Part shown: in pieces, positions 23,980 through 33,183 of the stretch
Layout of the letters: each line of letters starts with the position of its first letter
How positions within the stretch are numbered: position 1 is the stretch's first letter
Assembly: GCA_017506735.1 (NCBI GenBank)
Contig: JAFVMW010000073.1
Location: 20,030 to 84,029, forward strand
Reading direction: 5' to 3'
DNA length: 64,000 bases
From: Oscillospiraceae bacterium
GTDB taxonomy: Bacteria; Bacillota; Clostridia; Oscillospirales; Oscillospiraceae
Translations under genes and position numbers: made by a program
Notes under the pieces: generated by a model
Seen by the model: only the letters and a program-made list of their open reading frames with translations
The model's database searches: none
Told to the model about the DNA's origin: nothing

Positions 23980-26223
23980 TTACAATTCCATGGCAATCTG
24001 CTGTTGGGGGGCTTCCTCGGGTTTGAGGATGGCACCGGCGGCAGGGATGGTCTTGGCCCGGTATCGGGACTCGTTTTTGATATTGGAGTCTGCAAGCAGG
24101 GCGGCGAAATCCAGGACGGCCTTTTTCTTCAGGGTCAGCACATTCACGCCCTGGGTGTTCCGGGTGGTCTTGGGGGCCAGCAGGGCCGTGGAGAACACCA
24201 CGCACCGGCCGTCGGTGGAATACACCGCCACATTGGCATCTTCATTCATCACCAGAATGGTTTTCAGCGGACTCTTGTCAGAGTAGGCGCCGGTGAGCTT
24301 TTTCCGGTTGAGCTTGGTTTCATAGGCGGACAGGGGCACCCGGGCGGCCTTGCCGTTCTCGAAGAAGAACAGCAGCGTACCGGTATAATCCCCGGCAGGC
24401 ACCACCTTCACCACCGTTTCCCCCTGCTCCATGGCGAGCTTGGTGGGCAGGTAGTCGCCCAGGGTGGAGGCCTTGCCGTCGTCGAACTCGGAAAGCCTTG
24501 TCTTGTAGCACTGGAATTTGTCGGTGAATACCAGCAGCTCTGCCCGGCTGGTGGTCTCCAGGGTGAAGTCCAGGCTGTCGCCCTCCTTGAATTTCTGCTC
24601 GCCGGACATCCGCAGGGACTGGGGCGTGATCTTCTTCAGATAGCCCTGCTTCGACACGAACAGGTGGACGGGGGTTTCGGGGATCTGCTCCTCGGCCTCC
24701 TCTGCCTCCTCTTCCTCGGCGGCGTTGTAGAGGATTTCCGTTTTCCGGCTCTGGCCGTACTTCTTCACCACCTGGTTCAGCTCGTCGATGATGACCTTCT
24801 GGAGCCGGCGGTTGTTTTTCAGGGTGGCCTGGAGATCCTCGATCTCCCGGATCAGATCCTCAATGGCCCGGGTCTGCTTCAGGATGTACTCCCGGTTGAT
24901 ATTGCGCAGCTTGATCTCCGCCACGTAGTTCGCCTGGATCTCGTCGATGCCGAAGCCGATCATCAGATTGGGCACGACCTCGCTTTCCAGCTCCGTGTGC
25001 CGGATGATGGATACCGCCTTGTCAATGTCCAGCAGGATCTTCGCAAGACCCTGGAGCAGATGGAGCCGGTCGGACTTCTTGCCGATCTGGAAGTAGATTC
25101 TCCGGCGGACGCACTCGGTACGCCAGGCGATCCACTCCTCCAGAATTTCCTTCACGCCCAGAAGCCTGGGCATTCCGGCGATGAGGATGTTGAAATTGCA
25201 GGGGAAGGAGTCCTGCAAAGGGGTCATGCGCATGAGCTTTGCCATGAGCTTGTCCGGGTCCACGCCCCGTTTTAAGTCAATGGTCAGCTTCAGACCCCCC
25301 AGGTCTGTTTCGTCACGCATATCGGAGATCTCCTTCAGCTTGCCCTGCTTGATCAGATCCGCCACCTTGTCCATGATGACCTCGGTGGAGGTGGAATAGG
25401 GAATCTCGTAGACCTCGATGAGGTTGCCCTCCTTCAGATAGCGCCACTTGGCCCGGAGCTTGAAGGAGCCCCGGCCTGTCCGGTAGATCTCCCGGACCTG
25501 GGCTTCGTCATAGAGAAGCTCGCCGCCGGTGGAGAAATCCGGGCCGGGCATGGTTTCCAGCACATCGTGGTCGGGATTTTTCATCAGGGCGATGGTTGTT
25601 TCGCAGACCTCCTTCAGATTGAAGGAGCAGATATTCGATGCCATGCCAACGGCGATGCCCTGGTTGGCGGACACCAGCACGTTGGGGAAGGTGGTGGGGA
25701 GCAGCGCAGGCTCCTTCATGGTGGCGTCGTAGTTATCCACCATGTCCACGGTGTCCGAGTCGATGTCCCGGAACAGCTCGGCGCAGATGGGCTCCAGCCT
25801 GGCCTCGGTGTAACGGGAGGCGGCGTAAGCCATGTCCCGGGAGTAGACCTTGCCGAAGTTGCCCTTGGAATCCACGAAGGGGTGGAGCAGGGTTTCGTTG
25901 CTCCGGGCCAGGCGGACCATGGTTTCATAGATGGCCGCGTCGCCGTGGGGGTTCAGCTTCATGGTCTGGCCCACGATGTTGGCGGACTTGGTCCGGGGCT
26001 TGTTCAGCAGGCCCATGTCGTACATGGTGTACAGGAGCTTGCGGTGGGAGGGCTTGAAGCCGTCGATCTCCGGAATGGCCCGGGACACGATGACGGACAT
26101 GGCGTAGGGCATATAATTCAGCTCCAGGGTCTGGGAAATGGGCTGCTCCACCGTGGAGCCAACCAGTCCCATCACACCGGAGGTATTCACTTTCTTCTTT
26201 TCAGGTTCTTTCTTCTTTGCCAT
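23980..26223 (-). CDS. parC: Type IIA topoisomerase subunit A (ParC/GyrA-like), divergent
   Basis: This 747-residue subunit breaks and rejoins DNA; with the ParE-like subunit it should decatenate or relax chromosomes. The catalytic Tyr is about residue 138, in AASRYTEARLEPI. GFKPSHRKLLYTMYDMGL matches the winged-helix region. The quinolone-determining loop reads NPHGDAAIYE, with Ala 96 where E. coli GyrA has Ser 83 and Glu 100 at the Asp 87 position. The segment between GNFG and the catalytic Tyr (KVYSRDMAYAAS) differs from the usual VDGDPPAAM. A C-terminal beta-propeller-like region follows (from about 500). No GyrA-box was seen. AAGGAG precedes the ATG. Confidence 0.87.
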   Translation of the reverse strand: MAKKKEPEKKKVNTSGVMGLVGSTVEQPISQTLELNYMPYAMSVIVSRAIPEIDGFKPSHRKLLYTMYDMGLLNKPRTKSANIVGQTMKLNPHGDAAIYETMVRLARSNETLLHPFVDSKGNFGKVYSRDMAYAASRYTEARLEPICAELFRDIDSDTVDMVDNYDATMKEPALLPTTFPNVLVSANQGIAVGMASNICSFNLKEVCETTIALMKNPDHDVLETMPGPDFSTGGELLYDEAQVREIYRTGRGSFKLRAKWRYLKEGNLIEVYEIPYSTSTEVIMDKVADLIKQGKLKEISDMRDETDLGGLKLTIDLKRGVDPDKLMAKLMRMTPLQDSFPCNFNILIAGMPRLLGVKEILEEWIAWRTECVRRRIYFQIGKKSDRLHLLQGLAKILLDIDKAVSIIRHTELESEVVPNLMIGFGIDEIQANYVAEIKLRNINREYILKQTRAIEDLIREIEDLQATLKNNRRLQKVIIDELNQVVKKYGQSRKTEILYNAAEEEEAEEAEEQIPETPVHLFVSKQGYLKKITPQSLRMSGEQKFKEGDSLDFTLETTSRAELLVFTDKFQCYKTRLSEFDDGKASTLGDYLPTKLAMEQGETVVKVVPAGDYTGTLLFFFENGKAARVPLSAYETKLNRKKLTGAYSDKSPLKTILVMNEDANVAVYSTDGRCVVFSTALLAPKTTRNTQGVNVLTLKKKAVLDFAALLADSNIKNESRYRAKTIPAAGAILKPEEAPQQQIAMEL

Positions 26224-26253
26224 AAAAACTCCTTATTGGCATTTGGAATACTC

Positions 26254-26339
26254 GTAGGGGACGGCCTCCTGGACGTCCCCCTCGGCAATCTTTGATTGCC
26301 GCTTACGCGGCACGGGTCGTCGGGGACGCCGACCCCTAC
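26254..26339. repeat. Family A repeat, medium class (86 bp)
   Basis: It lies in the 133-bp spacer between parE and parC. If the two genes are cotranscribed, its hairpin would be in the message and could affect their relative expression. Confidence 0.85.
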
Positions 26340-26356
26340 GATCCCAGGAATCACAC

Positions 26357-28339
26357 TTAAGAGATGTCCGCCAGCTCCAGGTATTTCGCGCCATTCTCCG
26401 CGATGAAGTCCTTTCGCTGGGCCAGCTCGTCGCCGAGAAGGACATCGAAGTACCAGGCGGTGCGCTCCGCGTCCTCGGGCATGACCTTGATGAGCCGCCG
26501 GGTTTCCGGATTCATGGTGGTCATCCACATCATCTCAGGGTCGTTCTCGCCAAGACCCTTGGAGCGCTGGATCTTCACCTTCTGGCCCGAGAGCTTGTCA
26601 AGGATTTTGGCCTTCTCGCCCTCGGTGTAGGCAAACCAGGTCTTGTCCTTGCAGGTGATCTCAAACAGGGGGGACTCGGCGATATACACATAGCCCTCCC
26701 GGATCAGCGTGGGGCAGAGCCGGTAAATCATGGTCAGCACCAGGGTGCGGATCTGGAAGCCGTCGTAGTCGGCATCGGTACAGATGACCACCTTGTTCCA
26801 CCGCAGGTTCTCCAGGTCGAAGGAGCTCAGCTCCTTGGCCTTCTTGCCGGTGATCTCCACGCCGCAGCCCAGAACCTTCATCAGATCGGTGATGATGGGG
26901 CTGGCGAAGATCCGGGTATAGTCCGCCTTCAGGCAGTTGAGGATCTTGCCGCGGATGGGCATGATGCCCTGGAACTCCGCGTCCCGGCTGAGTTTGACGG
27001 AGCCCAATGCGGAGTCGCCCTCCACGATGTACAGCTCCCGGCGGCTGGTGTCCCTGGAGCGGCAGTCCACGAATTTCTGGACCCGGTTGGCGATGTCCAC
27101 GGAGCCGGAGAGCTTCTTCTTCGTGTTGGCCTTGGTCTTTTCGGCGGACTCTCTGGCACGCTTGTTCACCAGGATCTGTTCTGCCGCCCGGTCGGCCTCG
27201 GCCCGGTTCTCCAGGAACCAGACGGTAAGCTGCTCCCGGAGGAAGGCGGTCATGGCCTCCTGGGTGAATTTGGAGTTGACGGACTTTTTGGTCTGATTCT
27301 CAAAGCAGCCGATGGTGGAGAAGCAGTTGGTGATGATTACCAGGGAATCCAGAATGTCCGCGATGGTGATTTTCGTTTCGTTCTTGGTATACTTGCCCGT
27401 GTCCTTCAGGAATTTGTCGAAGGCGGACACGAAAGCGGAGCGCACCGCCTTGTCCGGGCTGCCGCCGTACTCCAGCCAGGAGGAATTGTGATAGAACTCT
27501 GCGTGGCTGACCTTCTTGGAGAAGCAGAAGGCGGCTGTGATCTTCAGCTTCATCTCCGGGCGGTTGGCCGCATCCCTGCCCCGGCGCTCGGTTTCCCAGT
27601 AGGCAGGCATGGTGAAGGCATCGTCCCCCACCAGCTCCTCCAGATACTGGCGGATGCCGTTTGCGTAGCAGTATTCCTCCGTTTCAAACTTGCCCCCCAC
27701 CTGGCTGCGGAACCGGATGGTCACGCCGGGATTGACCACCGCCTGCCGCCGGAGCATATCCCGGTAATACTCAGCAGGAATGTCAATGTCGGTGAACACC
27801 TCGTTGTCCGGCCGCCAACGGAAGCAGGAGCCGGTCTTTTTCCGGTCGGCAGGCTCCTTCTTCAGACCGCCGATGTTCCGGCCCTTTTCGAAATGGAGGG
27901 TATATTTGAAGCCGTCCCGGCGGATGGTGGCGTCAAAATAGTCGGAAGAATACTGGGTGGCGCAGGAGCCCAGGCCGTTCAGACCCAGGGAATATTCATA
28001 GTTCTCGCCGTTTTCGCCGTATTTGCCGCCGGCGTACAGCTCGCAGAACACCAGATCCCAGTTCCAGCGCTGTTCCTTCTCGTTCCAGTCCACGGGGCAG
28101 CCCCGTCCGAAGTCCTCCACCTCCACAGAGCCGTCCTCGTACCGGGTGACGATGATGGTGTCGCCGTGGCCCTCCCGGGCCTCGTCGATGGCGTTGGATA
28201 CAATCTCAAACACCGCGTGCTTGCAGCCCTCCAGGTCATCAGAGCCGAAGATGACTGCCGGACGCTTGCGCACCCGGTCCTCGCCCTTGAGCATGGAGAT
28301 GCTGGAATTATCATATTGAGGCTGTGCTTTTTTTGCCAT
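26357..28339 (-). CDS. parE: Type IIA topoisomerase subunit B (ParE/GyrB-like), divergent
   Basis: The 660-residue ATPase subunit carries GHKL motifs (NAIDEAREGHGD, VEDFGRGCPVDW, LGLNGLGSCATQ), a transducer QTK loop (ENQTKKSVNSKF) and a TOPRIM domain (VEGDSALGSVKLSRDAEF, then CTDADYDGFQIRTL). Several canonical motifs are altered: LNGLGS for the usual LHGVGAS, and DADYDGFQ for DADVDGAH. Metal-binding Asp residues are retained. The start has GGAGG nine bases upstream. parE precedes parC on the same strand. This could be topoisomerase IV or a second, specialised type IIA enzyme beside a regular gyrase elsewhere. Confidence 0.87.
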   Translation of the reverse strand: MAKKAQPQYDNSSISMLKGEDRVRKRPAVIFGSDDLEGCKHAVFEIVSNAIDEAREGHGDTIIVTRYEDGSVEVEDFGRGCPVDWNEKEQRWNWDLVFCELYAGGKYGENGENYEYSLGLNGLGSCATQYSSDYFDATIRRDGFKYTLHFEKGRNIGGLKKEPADRKKTGSCFRWRPDNEVFTDIDIPAEYYRDMLRRQAVVNPGVTIRFRSQVGGKFETEEYCYANGIRQYLEELVGDDAFTMPAYWETERRGRDAANRPEMKLKITAAFCFSKKVSHAEFYHNSSWLEYGGSPDKAVRSAFVSAFDKFLKDTGKYTKNETKITIADILDSLVIITNCFSTIGCFENQTKKSVNSKFTQEAMTAFLREQLTVWFLENRAEADRAAEQILVNKRARESAEKTKANTKKKLSGSVDIANRVQKFVDCRSRDTSRRELYIVEGDSALGSVKLSRDAEFQGIMPIRGKILNCLKADYTRIFASPIITDLMKVLGCGVEITGKKAKELSSFDLENLRWNKVVICTDADYDGFQIRTLVLTMIYRLCPTLIREGYVYIAESPLFEITCKDKTWFAYTEGEKAKILDKLSGQKVKIQRSKGLGENDPEMMWMTTMNPETRRLIKVMPEDAERTAWYFDVLLGDELAQRKDFIAENGAKYLELADIS

Positions 28340-28380
28340 AGGTTCTAACCTCCGAAGGTTCCAATGTAAGTGACAAAGTG

Positions 28381-28484
28381 GAGTTTGCGGCGAGTCGCCG
28401 CTGACAATTCATGCGTTATTGCACCGGAAAACGCCATGCAAGCGGAAACCGCTCGAACACGGCCTTGGCTCTGCAAACTCCAAT
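28381..28484. repeat. Family B repeat, copy 6
   Basis: It contains GCGGCGAGTCGCCGC, GACAATTCATGCG, GGAAACCGCTCGAACACG and ends GCAAACTCCAAT. Bases 28485-28636 before the next promoter show no gene. Confidence 0.65.
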
Positions 28485-28636
28485 CTGCCCCTGTGTTTCA
28501 GGTAATAGCATTTCATTTTATTATATCCGAAAAATCCCATAAATTCAAGGCTTCCGGAGGCGCGGCGCAGGTTCGGCGATTTTTCCAAGAAACGGCAAAT
28601 CGATTCGTGCAAGAATACAAATCTTTTCTGTACTTC

Positions 28637-28664
28637 TGGACAAACCCCTGTCCCATGGTATAAT
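28637..28664 (+). promoter_or_regulatory. Promoter for SLH-anchored nucleotidase
   Basis: TGGACA (28637-28642), a 16-bp spacer and TATAAT (28659-28664) lie about 63 bases before the ATG. Confidence 0.7.
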
Positions 28665-28727
28665 GAATACGATATCCTGACCGGTATCGGTGCCCCCGCA
28701 GAAATTTATTGTAAAGGAGCAAACCCC

Positions 28728-31016
28728 ATGAAGAAATTCCTTTCCATGCTGCTGTGCCTGTGCATGGTGCTGTCCCTGATGCCCACGGCATTCGCGGAAG
28801 AGGCCCTGCCCCTGGCAAATGACGACGAAATCGTCATCTACTACACCAACGACGTACATACCTACATCGACGAGGATCTGTCCTACGATTTCCTGGCAGG
28901 TCTGAAAACCGCCACCCAGGCCGAAGCCGCAGGTGTTCTGCTGATGGACGCCGGCGACCATGTCCAGGGCACCGCCTACGGCTCCATGGACCAGGGCAAG
29001 ACCATCATTGACCTGATGAACGCCGCCGGCTATGACCTGGCCACCCTGGGCAACCATGAGTTCGACTACAACATGACCGGCGCCATGAACGTCATTGACT
29101 GGGCCGAGTATCCCTACGTTTCCTGCAACTTCTATCATGAGGAAGCAGGCGTTGTGGGCGACACCGTTCTGGACGCGTACAAGGTCTTTGAAATCGCCGG
29201 TGTGAAGATCGCCGTCATCGGCATCACCACCCCCGAAACCTTCACCAAGTCCACCCCTGCCTACTTCCAGAATGAGAACGGCGAGTACATCTACGGCATC
29301 GCCGGCGGTGAGGACGGCTCCGCCCTCTACGAAGCCGTGCAGGAAGCCATCGACGCTGCCGCCGCTGAGGCTGACCTGGTCATCGCCCTGGGCCACCTGG
29401 GTGACGATCCTGCCTCCATGCCCTGGACTTCTGAGGAGGTCATCGCCAACACCACCGGCCTGGACGCTCTGATCGACGGCCACTCCCACTCCACCGTGGC
29501 CTACAAGGAAGTCGCTGACGCTGAGGGCAACACCGTGGTGCTGACCCAGACCGGCGAATACTTCGGCGCCATCGGCCGCATGACCATCAATGTGGAGGAT
29601 CTGACCATCGCCACCGGCCTTGTGACCTACGAAGAGGTTGAAGACCCCGAAACCGAGGAGGTCATCGAAACCTACATCGCGCTCAACGGCGAAAAGACCG
29701 GCTGGGACATCACCCCCGATACCGCTGTCGCTGAGATCAAGAACGCCTGGATTGCCAAGCTGGAAGAGGAGCTGGGCAAGGTCATCGGCTTCTCCGAAGT
29801 GGATCTGAAGATCAAGGATGCCGAGGGCACCCGTCTGATCCGCTCCATGGAAACCAACCTGGGCGACTTCTGCGCTGACGCTCTGTACTACCTGTTCGAC
29901 AACATGGATCTGGATGTGGACGTTGCCATCATGAACGGCGGCGGCATCCGTGCCGACGCTCCTGCCGGTGAGATCACCTACAACACCTGCAAGACCGTCC
30001 ACACCTTCGGCAACGTGGCCTGCCTGCAGACCATCACCGGCCAGCAGCTGCTGGACGCTCTGGAATGGGGCGCCAAGAATGTTGGTGTCGGCGAAAACGG
30101 CGGCTTCCTCCAGGTCTCCGGCATCACCTACGAAATCCACTCCTACATCCCCTCCACCGTCCAGGCTGACGAAAAGGGCGTCTGGATCGGCGGCCCCACC
30201 GGCGAGTACCGGGTCAAGAACGTGAAGATCCTCCAGGACGGCGAATATGTTGACCTGGATCTGAACGCCAAGTACAACCTGGCCGGCTACAACTACACTC
30301 TGAGAGATCTGGGCGACGGCTTCGCCATGTTCGACGGCGCGGTCAACGTTCTGGACTACGTCATGGAGGACTACCTGGTTCTGGCCAACTACGTGGCCTC
30401 CTTCCCCGTGGACGAGGAAACCGGTCTGAACACCATCACCGCTGACAGCATCTACGCTGACCTCTACGGCGCAGGCCGCATCCAGATCATCGACTCCCTG
30501 TTCACCGACGTTCCTGCCGATGCCTGGTACGCCGAGCCTGTTGCATGGGCTGTAGAAACCGGTCTGACCGTGGGCACCTCCGCCACCACCTTCTCCCCCC
30601 TGAAGGAGAACAACCGGGCTGAGATCGTCACCTTCCTGTGGCGTGCCATGGGCAGCCCCACTGTGGACATTGAGAATCCCTTCACCGACGTGGCTGAAAC
30701 CGACTGGTTCTATAACGCTGTCCTGTGGGCCTACTCCGAAAACATCGTCATGGGCACCTCCGCCACCACCTTCTCCCCTGCCGCTCCCTGCACCAGAGCA
30801 CAGGCTGTGACCTTCCTGTACCGTGCCGTGGGCACCGAGGGCGCTCCTGCCGCTGCCTTCACCGATGTGCCTGCTGATGCCTACTACGCCGATGCCGTGG
30901 CATGGGCCGTTGCCGCCGGTGTCACTGTCGGCACCTCCGACACCACCTTCGCCCCCAACGCTCCCTGCATCCGCGCACAGACCATCACCTTCCTGTTCCG
31001 TCTGCTGAACAAGTAA
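28728..31016 (+). CDS. Secreted 5'-nucleotidase/metallophosphoesterase with three SLH domains
   Basis: This 762-residue surface enzyme should release nucleosides or sugars by hydrolysing phosphate esters outside the cell. A signal peptide (MKKFLSMLLCLCMVLSLMPT, cleavage near AFA-EE) leads into the dinuclear-metal domain, with YYTNDVHTY, MDAGDHVQG, TLGNHEFDYN and DGHSHS. The C-terminal 5'-nucleotidase domain follows (about 350-580: NLGDFCADAL, NGGGIRAD). From about residue 585 come three SLH repeats (FTDVPADAWYAEPVAWAVE, FTDVAETDWFYNAVLWA, FTDVPADAYYADAVAWAV), which usually bind pyruvylated cell-wall polymer. The first metal motif is DVH, as expected. GTAAAGGAG precedes the ATG. Confidence 0.92.
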   Translation: MKKFLSMLLCLCMVLSLMPTAFAEEALPLANDDEIVIYYTNDVHTYIDEDLSYDFLAGLKTATQAEAAGVLLMDAGDHVQGTAYGSMDQGKTIIDLMNAAGYDLATLGNHEFDYNMTGAMNVIDWAEYPYVSCNFYHEEAGVVGDTVLDAYKVFEIAGVKIAVIGITTPETFTKSTPAYFQNENGEYIYGIAGGEDGSALYEAVQEAIDAAAAEADLVIALGHLGDDPASMPWTSEEVIANTTGLDALIDGHSHSTVAYKEVADAEGNTVVLTQTGEYFGAIGRMTINVEDLTIATGLVTYEEVEDPETEEVIETYIALNGEKTGWDITPDTAVAEIKNAWIAKLEEELGKVIGFSEVDLKIKDAEGTRLIRSMETNLGDFCADALYYLFDNMDLDVDVAIMNGGGIRADAPAGEITYNTCKTVHTFGNVACLQTITGQQLLDALEWGAKNVGVGENGGFLQVSGITYEIHSYIPSTVQADEKGVWIGGPTGEYRVKNVKILQDGEYVDLDLNAKYNLAGYNYTLRDLGDGFAMFDGAVNVLDYVMEDYLVLANYVASFPVDEETGLNTITADSIYADLYGAGRIQIIDSLFTDVPADAWYAEPVAWAVETGLTVGTSATTFSPLKENNRAEIVTFLWRAMGSPTVDIENPFTDVAETDWFYNAVLWAYSENIVMGTSATTFSPAAPCTRAQAVTFLYRAVGTEGAPAAAFTDVPADAYYADAVAWAVAAGVTVGTSDTTFAPNAPCIRAQTITFLFRLLNK

Positions 31017-31033
31017 GTCCCGGAAACAAAACG

Positions 31034-31061
31034 ACTGCCGCCCGAAAGGGCGGCAGTTTTT
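31034..31061 (+). terminator. Terminator after nucleotidase gene
   Basis: ACTGCCGCCC, GAAA loop, GGGCGGCAGT and a T-run. Confidence 0.92.
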
Positions 31062-31080
31062 GCAGGCGATGGCCTGCACC

Positions 31081-31140
31081 AAATTCGTGCGTGATTGCGT
31101 CAATCGTTGTTATGCGAGTAAAAACAGCTCGACAACAACA
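31081..31140. repeat. Family B repeat, copy 7
   Basis: AAATTCGTGCGTGATTGCG, GTTATGCGAGTAAAAACAGC and CTCGACAACAACA match the family B tail; the leading GCGAGTCGC palindrome is absent. Confidence 0.6.
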
Positions 31141-31148
31141 TATCTGCA

Positions 31149-31212
31149 AATTGGAGTTTGGCGATTTGTTTCATTAACACCGTAGGGGCGACCATTACCT
31201 CTACAAACTCTA
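31149..31212. repeat. Family A repeat remnant
   Basis: AATTGGAGTTTGGCGATTTG leads to GTAGGGGCGACCATTACCTC and CTACAAACTC. Only one core arm is intact, so it appears to be a decayed short-class copy. Confidence 0.6.
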
Positions 31213-31226
31213 CTTCCCCATTCCCC

Positions 31227-32039
31227 TCACCGGGCCGGGCCGGCCATGACCCAGAAGGCTACGGCGGAGGCGGCAGCCACGTTCAGGGAATCCACCCCGT
31301 GGCTCATGGGGATTTTTACGGTGTAGTCACAGCTTGCGATGGTGGCCTGGGCCAGTCCGTCGCCTTCGGTGCCCAGGACGATGGCAAGCCGCTCTTCCTT
31401 CGCCAGGGCAGGATCGTCCACAGCGATGGAGTCATCGGTCAGGGCCATGGCGGCGGTTTTGAAGCCCAGCCCCCGAAGCTCCTCCACCCAGTTCTCCCCC
31501 AGGTAGGTCCAGGGGATCTGAAACACGGTGCCCATGCTCACCCGGGCGGACCGGCGGTACAGGGGATTGGAACAGGCAGGGGTGAGCAGCACCGCGTCCA
31601 TATTCAGGGCGGCGGCGGAACGGAAAATGGCGCCCACATTGGTGGGATTCATAATATTCTCCAGCACCGCCACCCGACGGGCGCCCTGGAGGGCTTCTGC
31701 CAGAGTGGGCAGCTCCCGGCGGCGCATGGCGCACAGGGAGCCCCGGGTGAGCTGGTAGCCGGTGAGCCTGGTCAGCAGATCAAATTCGGCGGTATACACC
31801 GGAATGTCGCCGCACCGGGCGATGACATCCGCGGCCTCTCCCTGGATGTGCTTGCGCTCCACCAGAAAGGACACCGGCTCATAGCCTGCGTCCAGGGCCC
31901 GGTGGATGACCTTGGGGCTTTCGGCGATGAACAGCCCATCCCTCAGCCGGTGCCGGTTCAGAAGCTGGGCCTCGGTGAGCCGGGCGTAAACATCCAGCTC
32001 CGGCGCGGAAAAATCGGTGATTTCAATGATATTTGCCAT
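31227..32039 (-). CDS. SpoU/TrmH-family RNA 2'-O-methyltransferase
   Basis: SPOUT enzymes methylate ribose 2'-OH in rRNA or tRNA using SAM bound in a deep trefoil knot. The 270-residue protein has an N-terminal substrate-binding domain (SPKVIHRALDAGYEPVSFLV), the SpoU motif 1 LENIMNPTNVGAIFRSAAAL, motif 2 LAIVLGTEGDGL and motif 3 IPMSHGVDSLNVAAASAVAFW. These give firm family placement. Target nucleotide is not determinable; RlmB- and TsnR-like roles are possible. AGGAAAACC precedes the ATG. Confidence 0.9.
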   Translation of the reverse strand: MANIIEITDFSAPELDVYARLTEAQLLNRHRLRDGLFIAESPKVIHRALDAGYEPVSFLVERKHIQGEAADVIARCGDIPVYTAEFDLLTRLTGYQLTRGSLCAMRRRELPTLAEALQGARRVAVLENIMNPTNVGAIFRSAAALNMDAVLLTPACSNPLYRRSARVSMGTVFQIPWTYLGENWVEELRGLGFKTAAMALTDDSIAVDDPALAKEERLAIVLGTEGDGLAQATIASCDYTVKIPMSHGVDSLNVAAASAVAFWVMAGPAR

Positions 32040-32116
32040 GGTTTTCCTCCCAAAGGGCGTGTTTTTCCCTTATTATAGTCCCCCGGAGCGAAGTTGTCAA
32101 AGAAAAGATGGGCCAT

Positions 32117-32145
32117 TTGCGGATTGGATGTTTTTTTGATATAAT
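32117..32145 (+). promoter_or_regulatory. Promoter for PHP phosphoesterase
   Basis: TTGCGG (32117-32122), 17 bp and TATAAT (32140-32145), 32 bases before the ATG. Confidence 0.78.
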
Positions 32146-32177
32146 GGGGAAAAAGGATTGTACAGGAGGTTATCCAT

Positions 32178-33041
32178 ATGTTCTGCGATCTGCACACCCA
32201 TTCTGTTTTTTCGGACGGCACGGACACGCCGGAGGAGATTGTATTCCGGGCGGAGGCCCTGGGTCTGGGCGCGGTGGCGCTGACGGACCACAACTGTGTG
32301 GACGGACTGCCCCGGTTTCTGGCGGCAGGGTCGGCAAGCCCGGTGAAAACCGTCCCCGGTGTGGAATTTTCCACGGGCTGGCTGGACGGCGAGCTTCACA
32401 TCCTGGCCCTGTTCGTCCGGGAGGAACACTATGATGCCATCCGTTCCCTCTGCGCAGGCCCCGACCAGGCCAAACGGGAAAGCAATCTGGCCCTGGCCAA
32501 AGCCCTGAACGATGCCGGCTATGCCATCGACTATGAAGCCATTGAGGCCGCCTCCCCCAATGGCCGGATCAACCGCTCCCAGTTCGGGGACGCGCTTCTG
32601 CGGCTGGGCTATGTGAAAACCAAGCAGGAGGCCTTCGATACCATCCTCCGGCCCGGCGGCCCCTTCTATCAGCCCCCCAAGCGGCTGGATGCCCTGGAGA
32701 CCATCGGCTTCATCCGTTCCATCGGGGCGGTGCCGGTGCTGGCCCATCCCTTCCAGGATTCCAACCAGCGCAGACCTGCCGCCCGGTTCCACCACACCCC
32801 GGCCCAGATGGAGGCCTTTCTTCCCCTGGCCATGGAAGCCGGACTGGAGGGCATGGAAACCATGCACTCCTGCTTCGACCTGGACACCGCTTGTCTTGCA
32901 GACCGGATGGCAGGACAGTTCGGCCTGCTCCAAAGCGGCGGCAGTGATTACCACGGAACGGGCAAACAGGATGTGCTTCTGGGGGGCCAGTATGTGCCCA
33001 TGGAGTTCTACCGGCGGCTGAAGGCCCTTTCTGAGGGGTAA
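32178..33041 (+). CDS. PHP-domain phosphoesterase (YciV/RnaAM-like)
   Basis: The 287-residue protein opens with the PHP metal motif [17 protein letters not shown] and continues with [12 protein letters not shown] and a Glu ligand in PGVEFST. Later ligands are in VLAHPFQD and GGSDYHGTG. Members hydrolyse phosphate esters; some, such as E. coli YciV/RnaAM, act on 3',5'-bisphosphonucleotides or RNA 5' ends. The full set of His/Asp ligands suggests an active enzyme. AGGAGG precedes the ATG. It has a separate promoter from the divergent SpoU gene. Confidence 0.87.
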   Translation: MFCDLHTHSVFSDGTDTPEEIVFRAEALGLGAVALTDHNCVDGLPRFLAAGSASPVKTVPGVEFSTGWLDGELHILALFVREEHYDAIRSLCAGPDQAKRESNLALAKALNDAGYAIDYEAIEAASPNGRINRSQFGDALLRLGYVKTKQEAFDTILRPGGPFYQPPKRLDALETIGFIRSIGAVPVLAHPFQDSNQRRPAARFHHTPAQMEAFLPLAMEAGLEGMETMHSCFDLDTACLADRMAGQFGLLQSGGSDYHGTGKQDVLLGGQYVPMEFYRRLKALSEG

Positions 33042-33048
33042 AACCGGC

Positions 33049-33110
33049 TTCCAACCGGAGGTTGGGAACAATTTTGACCCATTCCAACCGGGTTTTTCCC
33101 CATTCCAACC
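33049..33110. promoter_or_regulatory. TTCCAACC repeat array, candidate operator
   Basis: TTCCAACC occurs at 33049-33056, 33082-33089 and 33103-33110, and its inverse GGTTGGGAA at 33060-33068. The last two are 21 bp apart, two helical turns, and end ten bases before the -35 of the HTH gene. Binding by that HTH protein is inference. Confidence 0.5.
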
Positions 33111-33119
33111 ATCGCTCCA

Positions 33120-33148
33120 TTGCTTTTTCACAGAAAACATGGTATGCT
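33120..33148 (+). promoter_or_regulatory. Promoter for HTH-solenoid gene
   Basis: TTGCTT (33120-33125), 17 bp and TATGCT (33143-33148), 36 bases before the ATG. Confidence 0.72.
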
Positions 33149-33183
33149 GATCCCACAAAAAACAACAGAGGGAGGACAAAACC

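Noticed and set aside
28545-31103. Long minus-strand open frame (852 codons) opposite the nucleotidase gene
   Set aside because: It is a shadow of the GC-rich codon use of a clearly conserved plus-strand gene; its translation is Gly/Val/His-rich with no motif. The same applies to long opposite frames at 2839-4191, 9511-11199, 11237-13129, 45375-47951 and 61251-63302.
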